Assembly: GCA_035642125.1 (NCBI GenBank)
Contig: DASQSZ010000410.1
Location: forward strand, 1-6,836
DNA from: CALAED01 sp937891035
GTDB taxonomy: Bacteria > Actinomycetota > Actinomycetes > Streptosporangiales > Streptosporangiaceae
Reading direction: 5' to 3'
DNA: 6,836 bases
Shown: piece by piece, positions 1-5,794 of the stretch
Layout: each line of letters opens with the position of its first letter
Numbering within the stretch: position 1 is the first letter of the stretch
Notes under the pieces: generated by a model
Databases searched by the model: none
Told to the model about the DNA's origin: nothing
What the model saw: the letters and a program-made list of their open reading frames with translations, nothing else
Program-made: the position numbers and the translations under genes

Positions 1-480
1 CGCCACGTGCGCCCCGCCGATCAACGCGACGGCCAGCACGAACGCCAGCAGCGTGGGGAGCGGGAAGACGAGGCCGAGGCCGCCGACCGAGACCGAGCGC
101 GTCGCGTACGGGTTCACCACGGCGGTCAGCTGCCGGAAGTCGGCGCTCCACAGATTGGAGATGCCCTGCACGAGGACGATCAGCAGCCCGAAGCTGAGCA
201 GCAACGAGCTCAGCTCGCTGATCGCGAGCCGGTCGAACGTCCACTGCACCGCCGCGCCGAGCACGAACAGCGCCGGTGCCGTGATCGCGAGGGTGAGGAT
301 CGGGTCGACGTCCCACGACGAGGCGATCTGGAAGGTCAGATAGGCGCCGAGCAGGATCAGGCCGAAGTGGATCAGGTTGATGATCCGCAGCACGCCCCAG
401 GTGATCGACAGGCCCGCCGCCATCAGGGCGTACAGGCCGCCGACGAGCATTCCGCTGAGTCCCGCCTGCAGCGTGTCCAT
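1..480 (-). CDS. Branched-chain amino acid-type (LivH-like) ABC transporter permease, partial (3' end beyond left edge)
   Basis: I translated this frame directly. It is open from ATG at 480-478 to position 1, giving 160 residues without a stop, against about 290 for a full LivH protein, so the C-terminal half is missing. The protein is very hydrophobic, with candidate membrane helices near residues 7-27, 38-52, 60-78, 88-108 and 141-158. The N-terminal run GLYALMAAGLSITWGVLRII followed by NLIHFGLILLGAYL matches the conserved LivH N-terminus, where NxxHG..yMLGAY is usual. LivH is one of two membrane subunits of an importer that moves branched-chain or other amino acids, amides, or aromatic and organic acids, powered by LivG/LivF-type ATPases. 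The start is supported by AGGA (485-488 on the complement) about 4 nt upstream. The gene lies 37 nt after the substrate-binding protein, so the two are probably cotranscribed. The substrate cannot be read from the sequence. Confidence 0.9.
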   Translation of the reverse strand, partial: MDTLQAGLSGMLVGGLYALMAAGLSITWGVLRIINLIHFGLILLGAYLTFQIASSWDVDPILTLAITAPALFVLGAAVQWTFDRLAISELSSLLLSFGLLIVLVQGISNLWSADFRQLTAVVNPYATRSVSVGGLGLVFPLPTLLAFVLAVALIGGAHVA

Positions 481-517
481 CGTGTCCTGTCGCTCCGGCC
501 GCCGTCGCTCCGGCGAC

Positions 518-1786
518 TCAGCCGGCGGATGAGCGGAGCTTGGCCGCCGCCCGTTCCGCCGGCCAGACGGTGACCCAGTCGCGGTCTTGGATCTGCTTGA
601 TGGCCAGCGTGGTCGGCCAGAAGTTGTTGGTCTTCGGGTCGAAGGTCAGGTGGCCGCTGAAGGTGGTGTCGGCGCCCTTGGCGTGCAGGCCGTCGCAGAC
701 GGCCTTTTGGTCGAGCGTGCCGGCGGCCTTCACGCCAGAAGTCAGGATCTCCCACGCGTTCCAGGAGGCGGCCGCCTGCGTCTCGAACACCGTGTACGGC
801 AGCTTGGCCTGCGTCGCACGCGTCTTGAACTCATCGACGATGGCGGTCGCCGTGGGGCCGAGTTTGTCCAGCGTCGGCTTGTTCGGCTCGAAGATCGTGA
901 CCGACAGCAGCCCCTGCGCCGTGTCGCCGAGGCCGAGCAGCGGGCCGGGCGCGGGGAATAGGCTGAACATCATCGGCGGCTGGTAGTTCAGCTGTCTCAT
1001 CGCCTGCAGCAGGCCGACCGGGTCGACGCCCAGGCCGTCGTTGACCACGAGGTCGGGCCTGGCCTCGCGCACCCGCGTGGCGAGCGAGGCCCAGTTGGTC
1101 GTGGTCGGGGGATACTTCGCCTCGAGCACGACGTTCAGGCCGCGCCGCTTGGCGATCGAGACCATGCCGGTCTTGTCGTTGCCCGAGCCGTAGGACACGA
1201 AGTCGGTCGACCCGTTCTGGTTGGTCAAGATGGCCACCCGCCTCGGCGGGTCCGGCATGCTCGCCACCGCGTCGAACAGCTGGTTGGGCACGTAGTCGTT
1301 CGGCCGCGGCCCGATCGACCAGGCGGGGAACTGGCAGCGGTAGGTCATCAGCGGCGCGATGACGGCCGTGTGCTGCGGCATGGTGTACCCGTGCCGGGCC
1401 GCCACGGCCATGGCCGACAGGATGTTTGGGGTGGCGTACGGGCCGATGATGAGGTCGACCTTGTCCTGCGTGATGAGCTGCTCGTACAGCGTGCTGACCT
1501 TGGCCTGGTCGGACTCGTCGTCGCGGACGAGCCACCTGACCTGACGGCCGAGCAGCCCGCCGTTCTTGTTGAGCCGGTCGACGTACTGCTGGCCGGCGAT
1601 CTTGTGAATCGCCCCGGTCGCGGCGAACGCGCCGCTCAACGAGAGGGTGGAGCCGACGACGATCGGCTGGTCGCTCGTCTGCGTGCCGGTCTCGGTGCCG
1701 GACTTCTGCTCGCACGCCGCAAGGGACGCCGCCAGCAGCGTTCCCGCCGTGAGCATCGTGAGGAGACGGTTCTTGCTATCGCGCAT
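518..1786 (-). CDS. Liv-type ABC transporter substrate-binding lipoprotein (Peripla_BP_6 family)
   Basis: This 422-residue protein has a lipoprotein signal: positively charged MRDSKNR, a hydrophobic core, and the lipobox L22-A23-A24-C25, so the mature protein should be lipid-anchored outside the membrane at C25. A Ser/Thr/Gly-rich tether follows to about residue 40. The fold then starts with PIVVGSTLSLSGAFAATG (41-58), the usual first strand and ligand loop of LivJ/LivK proteins. VDLIIGPYATPN (110-121) corresponds to the conserved 'iiGp.sS' ligand loop, and VAILTNQNGSTDFVSYG (184-200) matches the domain-crossover region. The C-terminal TFSGHLTFDPKTNN (375-388) is typical of the family. I chose ATG 1786 because GAGGTGG lies 6 nt upstream and the signal peptide then begins correctly; an in-frame start at 1891 would add 35 unconvincing residues. 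Two further cysteines (C151, C364) could form a disulfide. The protein delivers solute to the downstream LivH-type permease. Ligand specificity is unknown and need not be leucine. Confidence 0.92.
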   Translation of the reverse strand: MRDSKNRLLTMLTAGTLLAASLAACEQKSGTETGTQTSDQPIVVGSTLSLSGAFAATGAIHKIAGQQYVDRLNKNGGLLGRQVRWLVRDDESDQAKVSTLYEQLITQDKVDLIIGPYATPNILSAMAVAARHGYTMPQHTAVIAPLMTYRCQFPAWSIGPRPNDYVPNQLFDAVASMPDPPRRVAILTNQNGSTDFVSYGSGNDKTGMVSIAKRRGLNVVLEAKYPPTTTNWASLATRVREARPDLVVNDGLGVDPVGLLQAMRQLNYQPPMMFSLFPAPGPLLGLGDTAQGLLSVTIFEPNKPTLDKLGPTATAIVDEFKTRATQAKLPYTVFETQAAASWNAWEILTSGVKAAGTLDQKAVCDGLHAKGADTTFSGHLTFDPKTNNFWPTTLAIKQIQDRDWVTVWPAERAAAKLRSSAG

Positions 1787-1792
1787 GGCCAG

Positions 1793-1799
1793 CCACCTC
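1793..1799 (-). promoter_or_regulatory. Shine-Dalgarno site that fixes the start of the substrate-binding protein
   Basis: The complement reads GAGGTGG, 6 nt before the ATG at 1786-1784. It supports that start over the longer in-frame alternative at 1891, which would put 35 extra residues ahead of a complete lipoprotein signal peptide. Confidence 0.7.
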
Positions 1800-1822
1800 G
1801 CCGCAGGTGTTCGTGTCGCGTG

Positions 1823-1851
1823 AGTGTACGTTGCCACTGCACACCGTGCAA
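1823..1851 (-). promoter_or_regulatory. Candidate sigma70-type promoter for the transporter genes
   Basis: On the complement, TTGCAC (-35, 1846-1851) is followed by a 17-nt spacer and TACACT (-10, 1823-1828). This ends about 37 nt before the ATG of the binding-protein gene. The spacing is ideal, the -10 matches TATAAT at 4 of 6 positions and the -35 matches TTGACA at only 3 of 6. It was found by eye and is a candidate only; actinomycete promoters are variable and chance matches are common. Confidence 0.35.
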
Positions 1852-1864
1852 TAGGAGTGTGCAG
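1837..1864. repeat. Inverted repeat overlapping the transporter -35 region
   Basis: The arms CTGCACAC (1837-1844) and GTGTGCAG (1857-1864) are exact reverse complements separated by 12 nt that contain the candidate -35 hexamer. Such an arrangement could be a binding site for a dimeric regulator of the transporter genes. Eight-base arms with a 12-nt gap can also arise by chance, so the function is only suggested by location. Confidence 0.35.
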
Positions 1865-1971
1865 CCACCCTGGTCGTACGATCGCTAGCACTTAACAGCC
1901 CGGCCCGATCTGGCGCGGGTGAGCGCCCGTATCTTGCCGTTGACGTCCTTTGCGAGTTTCCTTGTGACCAG

Positions 1972-1997
1972 CGCCATACCGACCAGTCGGTATGGCG
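1972..1997. promoter_or_regulatory. Perfect 26-bp palindrome, probable TetR-family operator
   Basis: The arms CGCCATACCGAC (1972-1983) and GTCGGTATGGCG (1986-1997) are perfect reverse complements over 12 bases, separated by only CA. The core ACCGAC-N2-GTCGGT has the form typical of operators bound by TetR-family repressors, many of which control acyl-CoA and fatty-acid catabolism genes in actinomycetes. Its centre lies about 65 bp before the start of the first dehydrogenase gene and just upstream of a possible -10 box, a position where binding would block RNA polymerase. A degenerate extra half-site, ATCGGTAGGG, follows at 1998-2007. No regulator gene is present in the window, so the binding protein must be encoded elsewhere. 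The family assignment is inference from symmetry and location. Confidence 0.7.
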
Positions 1998-2002
1998 ATC
2001 GG

Positions 2003-2008
2003 TAGGGT
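2003..2008 (+). promoter_or_regulatory. Possible -10 box of the dehydrogenase operon
   Basis: TAGGGT fits the TAGRRT form common in Streptomyces-type -10 elements and would place transcription start near 2015, giving a leader of about 35 nt that contains the Shine-Dalgarno site. There is no good -35 at the expected spacing; that interval is occupied by the palindrome at 1972-1997, which would then act as a repressor site. A TTGACG occurs at 1940-1945 but has no good -10 partner. Confidence 0.3.
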
Positions 2009-2036
2009 GGCCCGAAAGGGTCGGTGTCCCCAAAAA

Positions 2037-2042
2037 GGGAGG
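2037..2042 (+). promoter_or_regulatory. Shine-Dalgarno site supporting a TTG start
   Basis: GGGAGG lies 7 nt before the TTG at 2050-2052. No in-frame ATG or GTG is found near it, and the next Met in the frame is residue 91, inside the conserved fold. The site therefore decides the unusual TTG start of the first dehydrogenase gene. Confidence 0.75.
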
Positions 2043-2049
2043 TTGTCCG

Positions 2050-3258
2050 TTGAGCGCACCATCGCCACGGCCGGCGCCGCCGGACGCCGCGGAGCTGCGC
2101 CGGCGCGTCCAGGAGTTCCTGCGGACCCACGACCCCAGGACGACCGAGCGACTCGACTTCTTGCGCGCCCGGTTCGACGTCGGCCTGGCCTGGGTGCACT
2201 TCCCCGCCGGGCTCGGCGGCCTGGACGCCCCGCGTGCCCTGCAGCCACAGGTCGACGCCGACTTCGCCGCCGCCGGCGCGCCGACGAACGATCCGGAGCG
2301 CAACGGCATCGGGCTCGGCATGGCCGCCCCGACGATCCTGCGGTTCGGCACCGAGGAGCAGCGGACGCGGTGGCTGCGACCGCTGTGGACGGGCGAGGAG
2401 ATCTGGTGCCAGCTGTTCAGCGAGCCCGGTGCCGGCTCCGACCTCGCCGCCCTCGGCACCCGCGCGGTACGCGATGGCGACGGCTGGGTCGTGACCGGGC
2501 AGAAGGTGTGGACGTCCATCGCGCATCGGGCGCGCTGGGCCATCCTGGTGACCCGGACCGATCCAGACGTGCCCAAGCACCGCGGCATGACGTATTTCGT
2601 GTGCGACATGACCGCGCCGGGCGTCGAGGTGCGCCCGCTGCGGCAGATCACCGGCGAGGCCGAGTTCAACGAGGTCTTCCTCACCGACGTGCGGATTCCC
2701 GACGCCTACCGCCTCGGCGACGTGGGCGCGGGCTGGATCGTCGCCCAGACCACCCTGATGAACGAGCGGGTGGCCATCGGGGGCCGCCCGGCGCCGCGCG
2801 AGGGCGGCATGATCGGCGTGGCCGCCGGCGCCTGGCGGGCCCATCCCGAGCTGCGCACTCCGGGGCTGCACGACGCGCTGCTGCGGCTGTGGGTCGAGGC
2901 CGAGGCGGCCCGGCTGACCGGCGTGTGGATGCGCCAGCAGCTGGCCGCCGGACATCCCGGCCCAGAGGGATCGGCGGTCAAGCTCGCCTACGCCCGGATC
3001 AATCAGCAGGTCTCCGGGCTCGAGCTAGAGCTCCTCGGCACGGAGGGGCTGCGCTACGACGACTGGACCATGCGCCGGCCCACGCAGGTGGACTTCACCG
3101 GGCGTTCGCCGGGGTACCGCTACCTGCGGGCCAAAGGCAACTCGATCGAGGGTGGCACCTCGGAGATCCTGCGGAACATCATCGCCGAACGGGTGCTCGG
3201 CCTGCCCGGCGAGATCCGGGTCGACAAGGACGTCGCGTGGAAGGACCTGCCGAAGTGA
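2050..3258 (+). CDS. Acyl-CoA dehydrogenase, FadE-type, probable flavin-loop subunit of a heteromeric enzyme
   Basis: The 402-residue product belongs to the acyl-CoA dehydrogenase family, which forms the alpha,beta double bond in acyl-CoA thioesters using FAD. Visible landmarks are the N-terminal helical domain (about 12-115), the flavin/substrate loop CQLFSEPGAGSDLAAL (120-135), the beta-domain strand GWVVTGQKVWTS (145-156), and the C-terminal IEGGTSEILRNIIAERVLGLP (366-386). LMNER (236-240) places E239 where isovaleryl-CoA dehydrogenase has its catalytic Glu. The usual RxxFGxxxxxFQ segment is missing; AWRAHPELRTPG (261-272) stands in about that place. The YGG.GY..E.P segment is also replaced. 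These losses resemble one chain of the mycobacterial alpha2beta2 FadE enzymes such as FadE26/27 and FadE28/29, which act on steroid side chains. TTG is chosen as start from the SD 7 nt upstream. The stop overlaps the start of the next gene. The substrate is unknown; steroid use is not implied. Confidence 0.93.
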   Translation: MSAPSPRPAPPDAAELRRRVQEFLRTHDPRTTERLDFLRARFDVGLAWVHFPAGLGGLDAPRALQPQVDADFAAAGAPTNDPERNGIGLGMAAPTILRFGTEEQRTRWLRPLWTGEEIWCQLFSEPGAGSDLAALGTRAVRDGDGWVVTGQKVWTSIAHRARWAILVTRTDPDVPKHRGMTYFVCDMTAPGVEVRPLRQITGEAEFNEVFLTDVRIPDAYRLGDVGAGWIVAQTTLMNERVAIGGRPAPREGGMIGVAAGAWRAHPELRTPGLHDALLRLWVEAEAARLTGVWMRQQLAAGHPGPEGSAVKLAYARINQQVSGLELELLGTEGLRYDDWTMRRPTQVDFTGRSPGYRYLRAKGNSIEGGTSEILRNIIAERVLGLPGEIRVDKDVAWKDLPK

Positions 3259-4451
3259 GCGAGCCGCAGCCACGGACACAGCGCGAGCTGCTCTACAGCG
3301 AGGTCGAGAACGAGCTGCGCGGCAGCGTCCGCGCCCTGCTCGCGGACCGGGCGCCTTGGACGGCGGTGCTGGAACGGACCGAGACCACCGAGCCGTACGA
3401 CATGAAGCTGTGGCGCACGCTCACCACCGAGGTGGGCTGCGCGGGGCTTCCGGTGGCCGAGAGGCTGGGCGGCGCGGGCGCGTCCTACCGCGAGACGGCC
3501 GTCGTGCTCGAAGAGCTCGGCCGGGCCGTCGCCCCCGTCCCGTTCATCGGCAGCGCCGTCCTCGCCACCGCCGCCCTGCTCGCCACCGGTTCCGCCGGTT
3601 CCGCCCGGGCCGACGAGCTGCTCGGCGACCTCGCCGCCGGCAACCGCACCGCCGCCCTCGCCGTCCCGTACTCCACGCCGCCCGACGGACCGCTGCCGCC
3701 CGGCCTGCGGGTCGCGGACGGGGCGGTGAGCGGCACGGTGCGCGGCGTCGCGGACGCGCTCGTGGCCGACGTCCTGCTGGTGCCGGCCGGCGGAGCGCTG
3801 TACGCGGTGGACGCGGGCGCCGCCGGAGCCGCTGGGACTGCCGGAGCCGCTGGGACTGCCCGGGCCGCTGGGACTGCCGGGGCTTCCGGGGCGGCGGGGG
3901 CAGTACGCCGGTCGGCGGTGACATCGCTCGACATGACCCGGCCGCTGTGCGACGTGACGTTCCAGGCGGCGCCGGCCGTTGAGGTGGCCCCGGGGGATGG
4001 GCCGGTCCGCTCCGCGCTCGTCACCGGCGCGGCGCTGCTGGCCTCCGAGCAGCTTGGTCTGGCCGAACGCTGCCTGGAGATGACCGTCGGCTACGTCAAG
4101 GACCGCTATCAGTTCGGCCGCCCGGTCGGCTCCTTCCAGGGGCTCAAGCACCGGCTCGCCGATCTGTGGGTGGCGATCACGCAGGCGCGGGCGGTGGCCA
4201 GGTACGCCGCAGACTGCGTGGCGACCGGCGACCCGGACGCGGCCGTCGCGGCGGCCGTCGCCCAGGCGCACTGCTCGCCGGTCGCCGTCCTGGCCGCCGA
4301 GGAGTGCGTACAGCTGCACGGCGGCATCGGCTTCACGTGGGAGCACCCCGCCCACCTCTACCTCAAGCGGGCCAAGAGCGCGTCCATCGCCCTCGGCACC
4401 GCCGATCGCCACCGTGCCACGCTCGCCACGCTCGTCGACCTCCCCGGCTAA
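3255..4451 (+). CDS. Acyl-CoA dehydrogenase, divergent partner subunit with Ala/Gly repeat linker
   Basis: The 398-residue product is a divergent acyl-CoA dehydrogenase. The C-terminal domain is well kept: VKDRYQFGRPVGSFQGLKHR (281-300) is the FAD-contacting RxxFG segment, with R284. EECVQLHGGIGFTWEHPAHL (349-368) carries E363 at the position of the medium-chain enzyme's catalytic Glu. The middle domain is degenerate: where EPGAGSD should be there is only ALAVPYSTPPDG (134-145). Residues 188-216 are a low-complexity Ala/Gly/Thr run coded by an 18-bp tandem repeat, in a loop that is short in most relatives. The GTG start at 3255 overlaps the upstream stop (GTGA), with GGAAGGA about 9 nt before it, so translation is probably coupled and the products made in equal amounts. 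Together with the preceding gene this fits a two-subunit enzyme sharing one FAD per dimer. The reading frame is open far upstream to 1992, but that part is a shadow of the first gene. Confidence 0.92.
   Translation: MSEPQPRTQRELLYSEVENELRGSVRALLADRAPWTAVLERTETTEPYDMKLWRTLTTEVGCAGLPVAERLGGAGASYRETAVVLEELGRAVAPVPFIGSAVLATAALLATGSAGSARADELLGDLAAGNRTAALAVPYSTPPDGPLPPGLRVADGAVSGTVRGVADALVADVLLVPAGGALYAVDAGAAGAAGTAGAAGTARAAGTAGASGAAGAVRRSAVTSLDMTRPLCDVTFQAAPAVEVAPGDGPVRSALVTGAALLASEQLGLAERCLEMTVGYVKDRYQFGRPVGSFQGLKHRLADLWVAITQARAVARYAADCVATGDPDAAVAAAVAQAHCSPVAVLAAEECVQLHGGIGFTWEHPAHLYLKRAKSASIALGTADRHRATLATLVDLPG
3822..3893 (+). repeat. In-frame 18-bp tandem repeat (about four units) inside the second dehydrogenase gene
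   Basis: Units 3822-3839 and 3840-3857 are identical (GCCGGAGCCGCTGGGACT). Unit 3858-3875 differs from them at a few bases, and 3876-3893 is a decayed fourth copy. Each unit codes Ala-Gly-Ala-Ala-Gly-Thr, or a variant with Arg or Ser. As 18 is a multiple of 3, gain or loss of a unit leaves the frame intact. The identical copies suggest recent duplication by slippage. Confidence 0.9.
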
Positions 4452-4456
4452 AGGAG
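4451..4456 (+). promoter_or_regulatory. Shine-Dalgarno site overlapping the upstream stop codon
   Basis: AAGGAG begins with the last A of the TAA stop (4449-4451) of the second dehydrogenase gene and lies 7 nt before the GTG at 4464. This supports the GTG start and implies that ribosomes finishing the second gene can reinitiate on the third. Confidence 0.8.
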
Positions 4457-4463
4457 ATCTTCC

Positions 4464-5675
4464 GTGGAATTCGGCTTCGACCAGACGACGCTCGAGTACC
4501 GAGACCGGCTGCTCGCCTTCATGGACTCTCACGTCTACCCGGCCGAGCCGGAGTACGCCGCGCAGGCCGCCGCCCGCGAGGACCCGTGGGCGGCGCCGCC
4601 GATCATGAAGGGCCTCCAGGCAGAGGCACGCTCGCGTGGCCTGTGGAACCTGTTCCTGCCGAAGTCGCCGTACGGGGCCGGGCTGACCAACCTGCAGTAC
4701 GCGCCGCTCGCCGAGATCACCGGCTGGTCACCGCACATCGCGCCGCCGGCGCTCAACTGCGCCGCCCCCGACACCGGCAACATGGAGATCCTCGCCCAGT
4801 TCGGCACGGCGGAACAGCGAAAACAGTGGCTGGAGCCGCTGCTTGAGGCCGAGATCCGCTCGGCCTTCTGCATGACCGAGCCTGACGTCGCCTCCTCTGA
4901 CGCGACCAACATCGGGCTCCGCATCGTCCGCGACGGCGACGAGTACGTCTTGAACGGCCGCAAGTGGTGGTCGACCGGCGCGCTCAGCCCGGACTGCAAG
5001 CTCCTCATCGTGATGGGCGTGACGTCCCCTGACGCGGACACCTACCGCCGCCAGAGCATGGTCTTGGTCCCGAAGGAGACCCCCGGTGTCACCGTGCACC
5101 GGGGCCTGCAGGTCTTCGGCTACACCGACGGCACCCACGGCGGCCACGCCGAGGTCTCCTTCACCGACGTACGAGTGCCCGCCGCCAACATCTTGCTGGG
5201 CGAGGGCGAGGGCTTCCGGATCGCGCAGGAGCGCCTAGGCCCCGGCCGGATCCATCACTGCATGCGCACCATCGGCATCGCCGAGCGCGCCTTGCGGCTC
5301 ATGTGCGAGCGGGCCGGCGGCCGGGTCGCCTTCGGCAAGCCCATCGCCGCCCAGGGCGTCGTTCAGGACTGGATCGCCGAAGCCCGCATCCGCATCGAAC
5401 AGGCGCGCCTGCTCGTGCTCAAGACCGCGTGGCTGATGGACACCGTCGGCAACAAGGGCGCCCGGGTGGAGATCTCCGCCATCAAGGCGGTCGTGCCCGA
5501 GATGGCGAGCTGGGTGCTCGACCGCGCCATTCAGGTCCACGGCGGCGCCGGGGTCTCCCAAGACTTCCCCCTCGCCGGGCTATGGGCGTCCGTCCGTACG
5601 CTCCATCTCGCCGATGGCCCGGACGAAGTACACAAACGCTCCATCGCGCGCCGCGAACTTGCCCGTTATCGATGA
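4464..5675 (+). CDS. Acyl-CoA dehydrogenase of the ACAD10/ACAD11 subgroup
   Basis: This 403-residue protein has the full acyl-CoA dehydrogenase layout and, unlike its two neighbours, looks complete by itself. Key segments are the flavin loop AFCMTEPDVASSDATNI (134-150), LNGRKWWSTGA (163-173), the RxxFGxxxxxQ segment at 287-297 (R287, Q297), and VHGGAGVSQDFPLAGLW (358-374) followed by HLADGPDEVHKRSIA (381-395). MTEP.VASSDATNI, VSQDFPLA and LADGPDEVH are hallmarks of the ACAD10/ACAD11 group. In this group Asp (here D367) sits where medium-chain enzymes have catalytic Glu. Members are linked to 4-hydroxy-acid breakdown in mammals and, as LvaC, to levulinate catabolism in Pseudomonas; there a kinase supplies a phosphorylated 4-hydroxyacyl-CoA. 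No kinase gene is visible here, so that role is only a possibility. The GTG start is set by AAGGAG 7 nt upstream. It is the last gene of the operon, followed by two hairpins. Confidence 0.93.
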   Translation: MEFGFDQTTLEYRDRLLAFMDSHVYPAEPEYAAQAAAREDPWAAPPIMKGLQAEARSRGLWNLFLPKSPYGAGLTNLQYAPLAEITGWSPHIAPPALNCAAPDTGNMEILAQFGTAEQRKQWLEPLLEAEIRSAFCMTEPDVASSDATNIGLRIVRDGDEYVLNGRKWWSTGALSPDCKLLIVMGVTSPDADTYRRQSMVLVPKETPGVTVHRGLQVFGYTDGTHGGHAEVSFTDVRVPAANILLGEGEGFRIAQERLGPGRIHHCMRTIGIAERALRLMCERAGGRVAFGKPIAAQGVVQDWIAEARIRIEQARLLVLKTAWLMDTVGNKGARVEISAIKAVVPEMASWVLDRAIQVHGGAGVSQDFPLAGLWASVRTLHLADGPDEVHKRSIARRELARYR

Positions 5676-5680
5676 TTTCC

Positions 5681-5706
5681 CGGCCACCGGCCGATACCGG
5701 TGGCCG
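5681..5706 (+). terminator. Strong GC hairpin just after the dehydrogenase operon
   Basis: CGGCCACCGG (5681-5690) and CCGGTGGCCG (5697-5706) form a perfect 10-bp stem with a 6-nt CCGATA loop, 5 nt after the operon's stop codon. No T tract follows on either strand. It could slow or end transcription, or protect the 3' end of the mRNA, as T-less hairpins do in actinomycetes. Confidence 0.55.
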
Positions 5707-5770
5707 AGATCGCGGTAGTGGGATGTTATGGCTGGTGCGGCATGAAGACTCGCCGCGTCGACATGGGCTC

Positions 5771-5794
5771 GTGTCTCGCTGGCGAGACACTTTT
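5771..5794 (+). terminator. Intrinsic terminator for the dehydrogenase operon
   Basis: GTGTCTCG (5771-5778) pairs with CGAGACAC (5783-5790) around the tetraloop CTGG, and TTTT follows at once (5791-5794). The stem plus T tract has the form of a Rho-independent terminator reading rightward, about 95 nt after the third dehydrogenase gene. Read leftward, the same hairpin begins 7 nt after the stop of the dioxygenase gene but has no T tract, so it would stop that transcript less well. Confidence 0.7.

Larger units (their letters stand above)
1787..2049. other. Divergent intergenic control region between transporter and dehydrogenase operon
   Basis: This 263-bp stretch separates the minus-strand transporter genes from the plus-strand dehydrogenase operon. 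It holds a candidate promoter for the transporter (1823-1851), an imperfect inverted repeat around it (1837-1864), a perfect operator-like palindrome (1972-1997), a possible -10 box for the dehydrogenases (2003-2008) and their Shine-Dalgarno site (2037-2042). I see no convincing gene here; the frames that cross it are extensions or shadows of the flanking genes. Because both units start from this region, one regulator could in principle control uptake and catabolism together. Confidence 0.7.

Noticed and set aside
491..514. CGCTCCGGC occurring twice between the binding-protein and permease genes
   Set aside because: The copies are 9 bp and GC-rich in a GC-rich setting, with no symmetry or spacing that suggests a site.
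831..1715. A 294-codon minus-strand frame within the substrate-binding gene
   Set aside because: It is an out-of-frame shadow on the same strand, dominated by Arg, with no family resemblance.
1787..1891. A 35-residue N-terminal extension of the substrate-binding protein
   Set aside because: It would bury the lipoprotein signal peptide, and a good SD precedes the start at 1786.
1885..2955. A 356-codon minus-strand frame crossing the operator and the first dehydrogenase gene
   Set aside because: It has low-complexity composition, no motif and no SD, and runs antisense to a well-supported gene.
3016..3036. A palindromic run with GAGCTAGAGCTC-like symmetry
   Set aside because: It lies inside the first dehydrogenase gene and codes for the Leu/Glu-rich LELELL segment, so the symmetry is a by-product of codon choice.
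1992..3254. An upstream extension of the second dehydrogenase frame, giving an 819-residue protein
   Set aside because: The added part is an Arg/Gly-rich translation of the first gene in the wrong frame. The true start is GTG at 3255, where the ACAD homology begins.
3822..3893. The tandem repeat considered as a CRISPR-like array or a mobile-element scar
   Set aside because: The units abut without spacers, stay in frame, and have no flanking inverted repeats or target-site duplication.
3120..4532. A 470-codon open frame on the minus strand opposite the second dehydrogenase gene
   Set aside because: It is antisense to a gene with clear family motifs, its translation is rich in Arg, Gly and His with no recognisable domain, and long antisense frames are expected in very GC-rich DNA.
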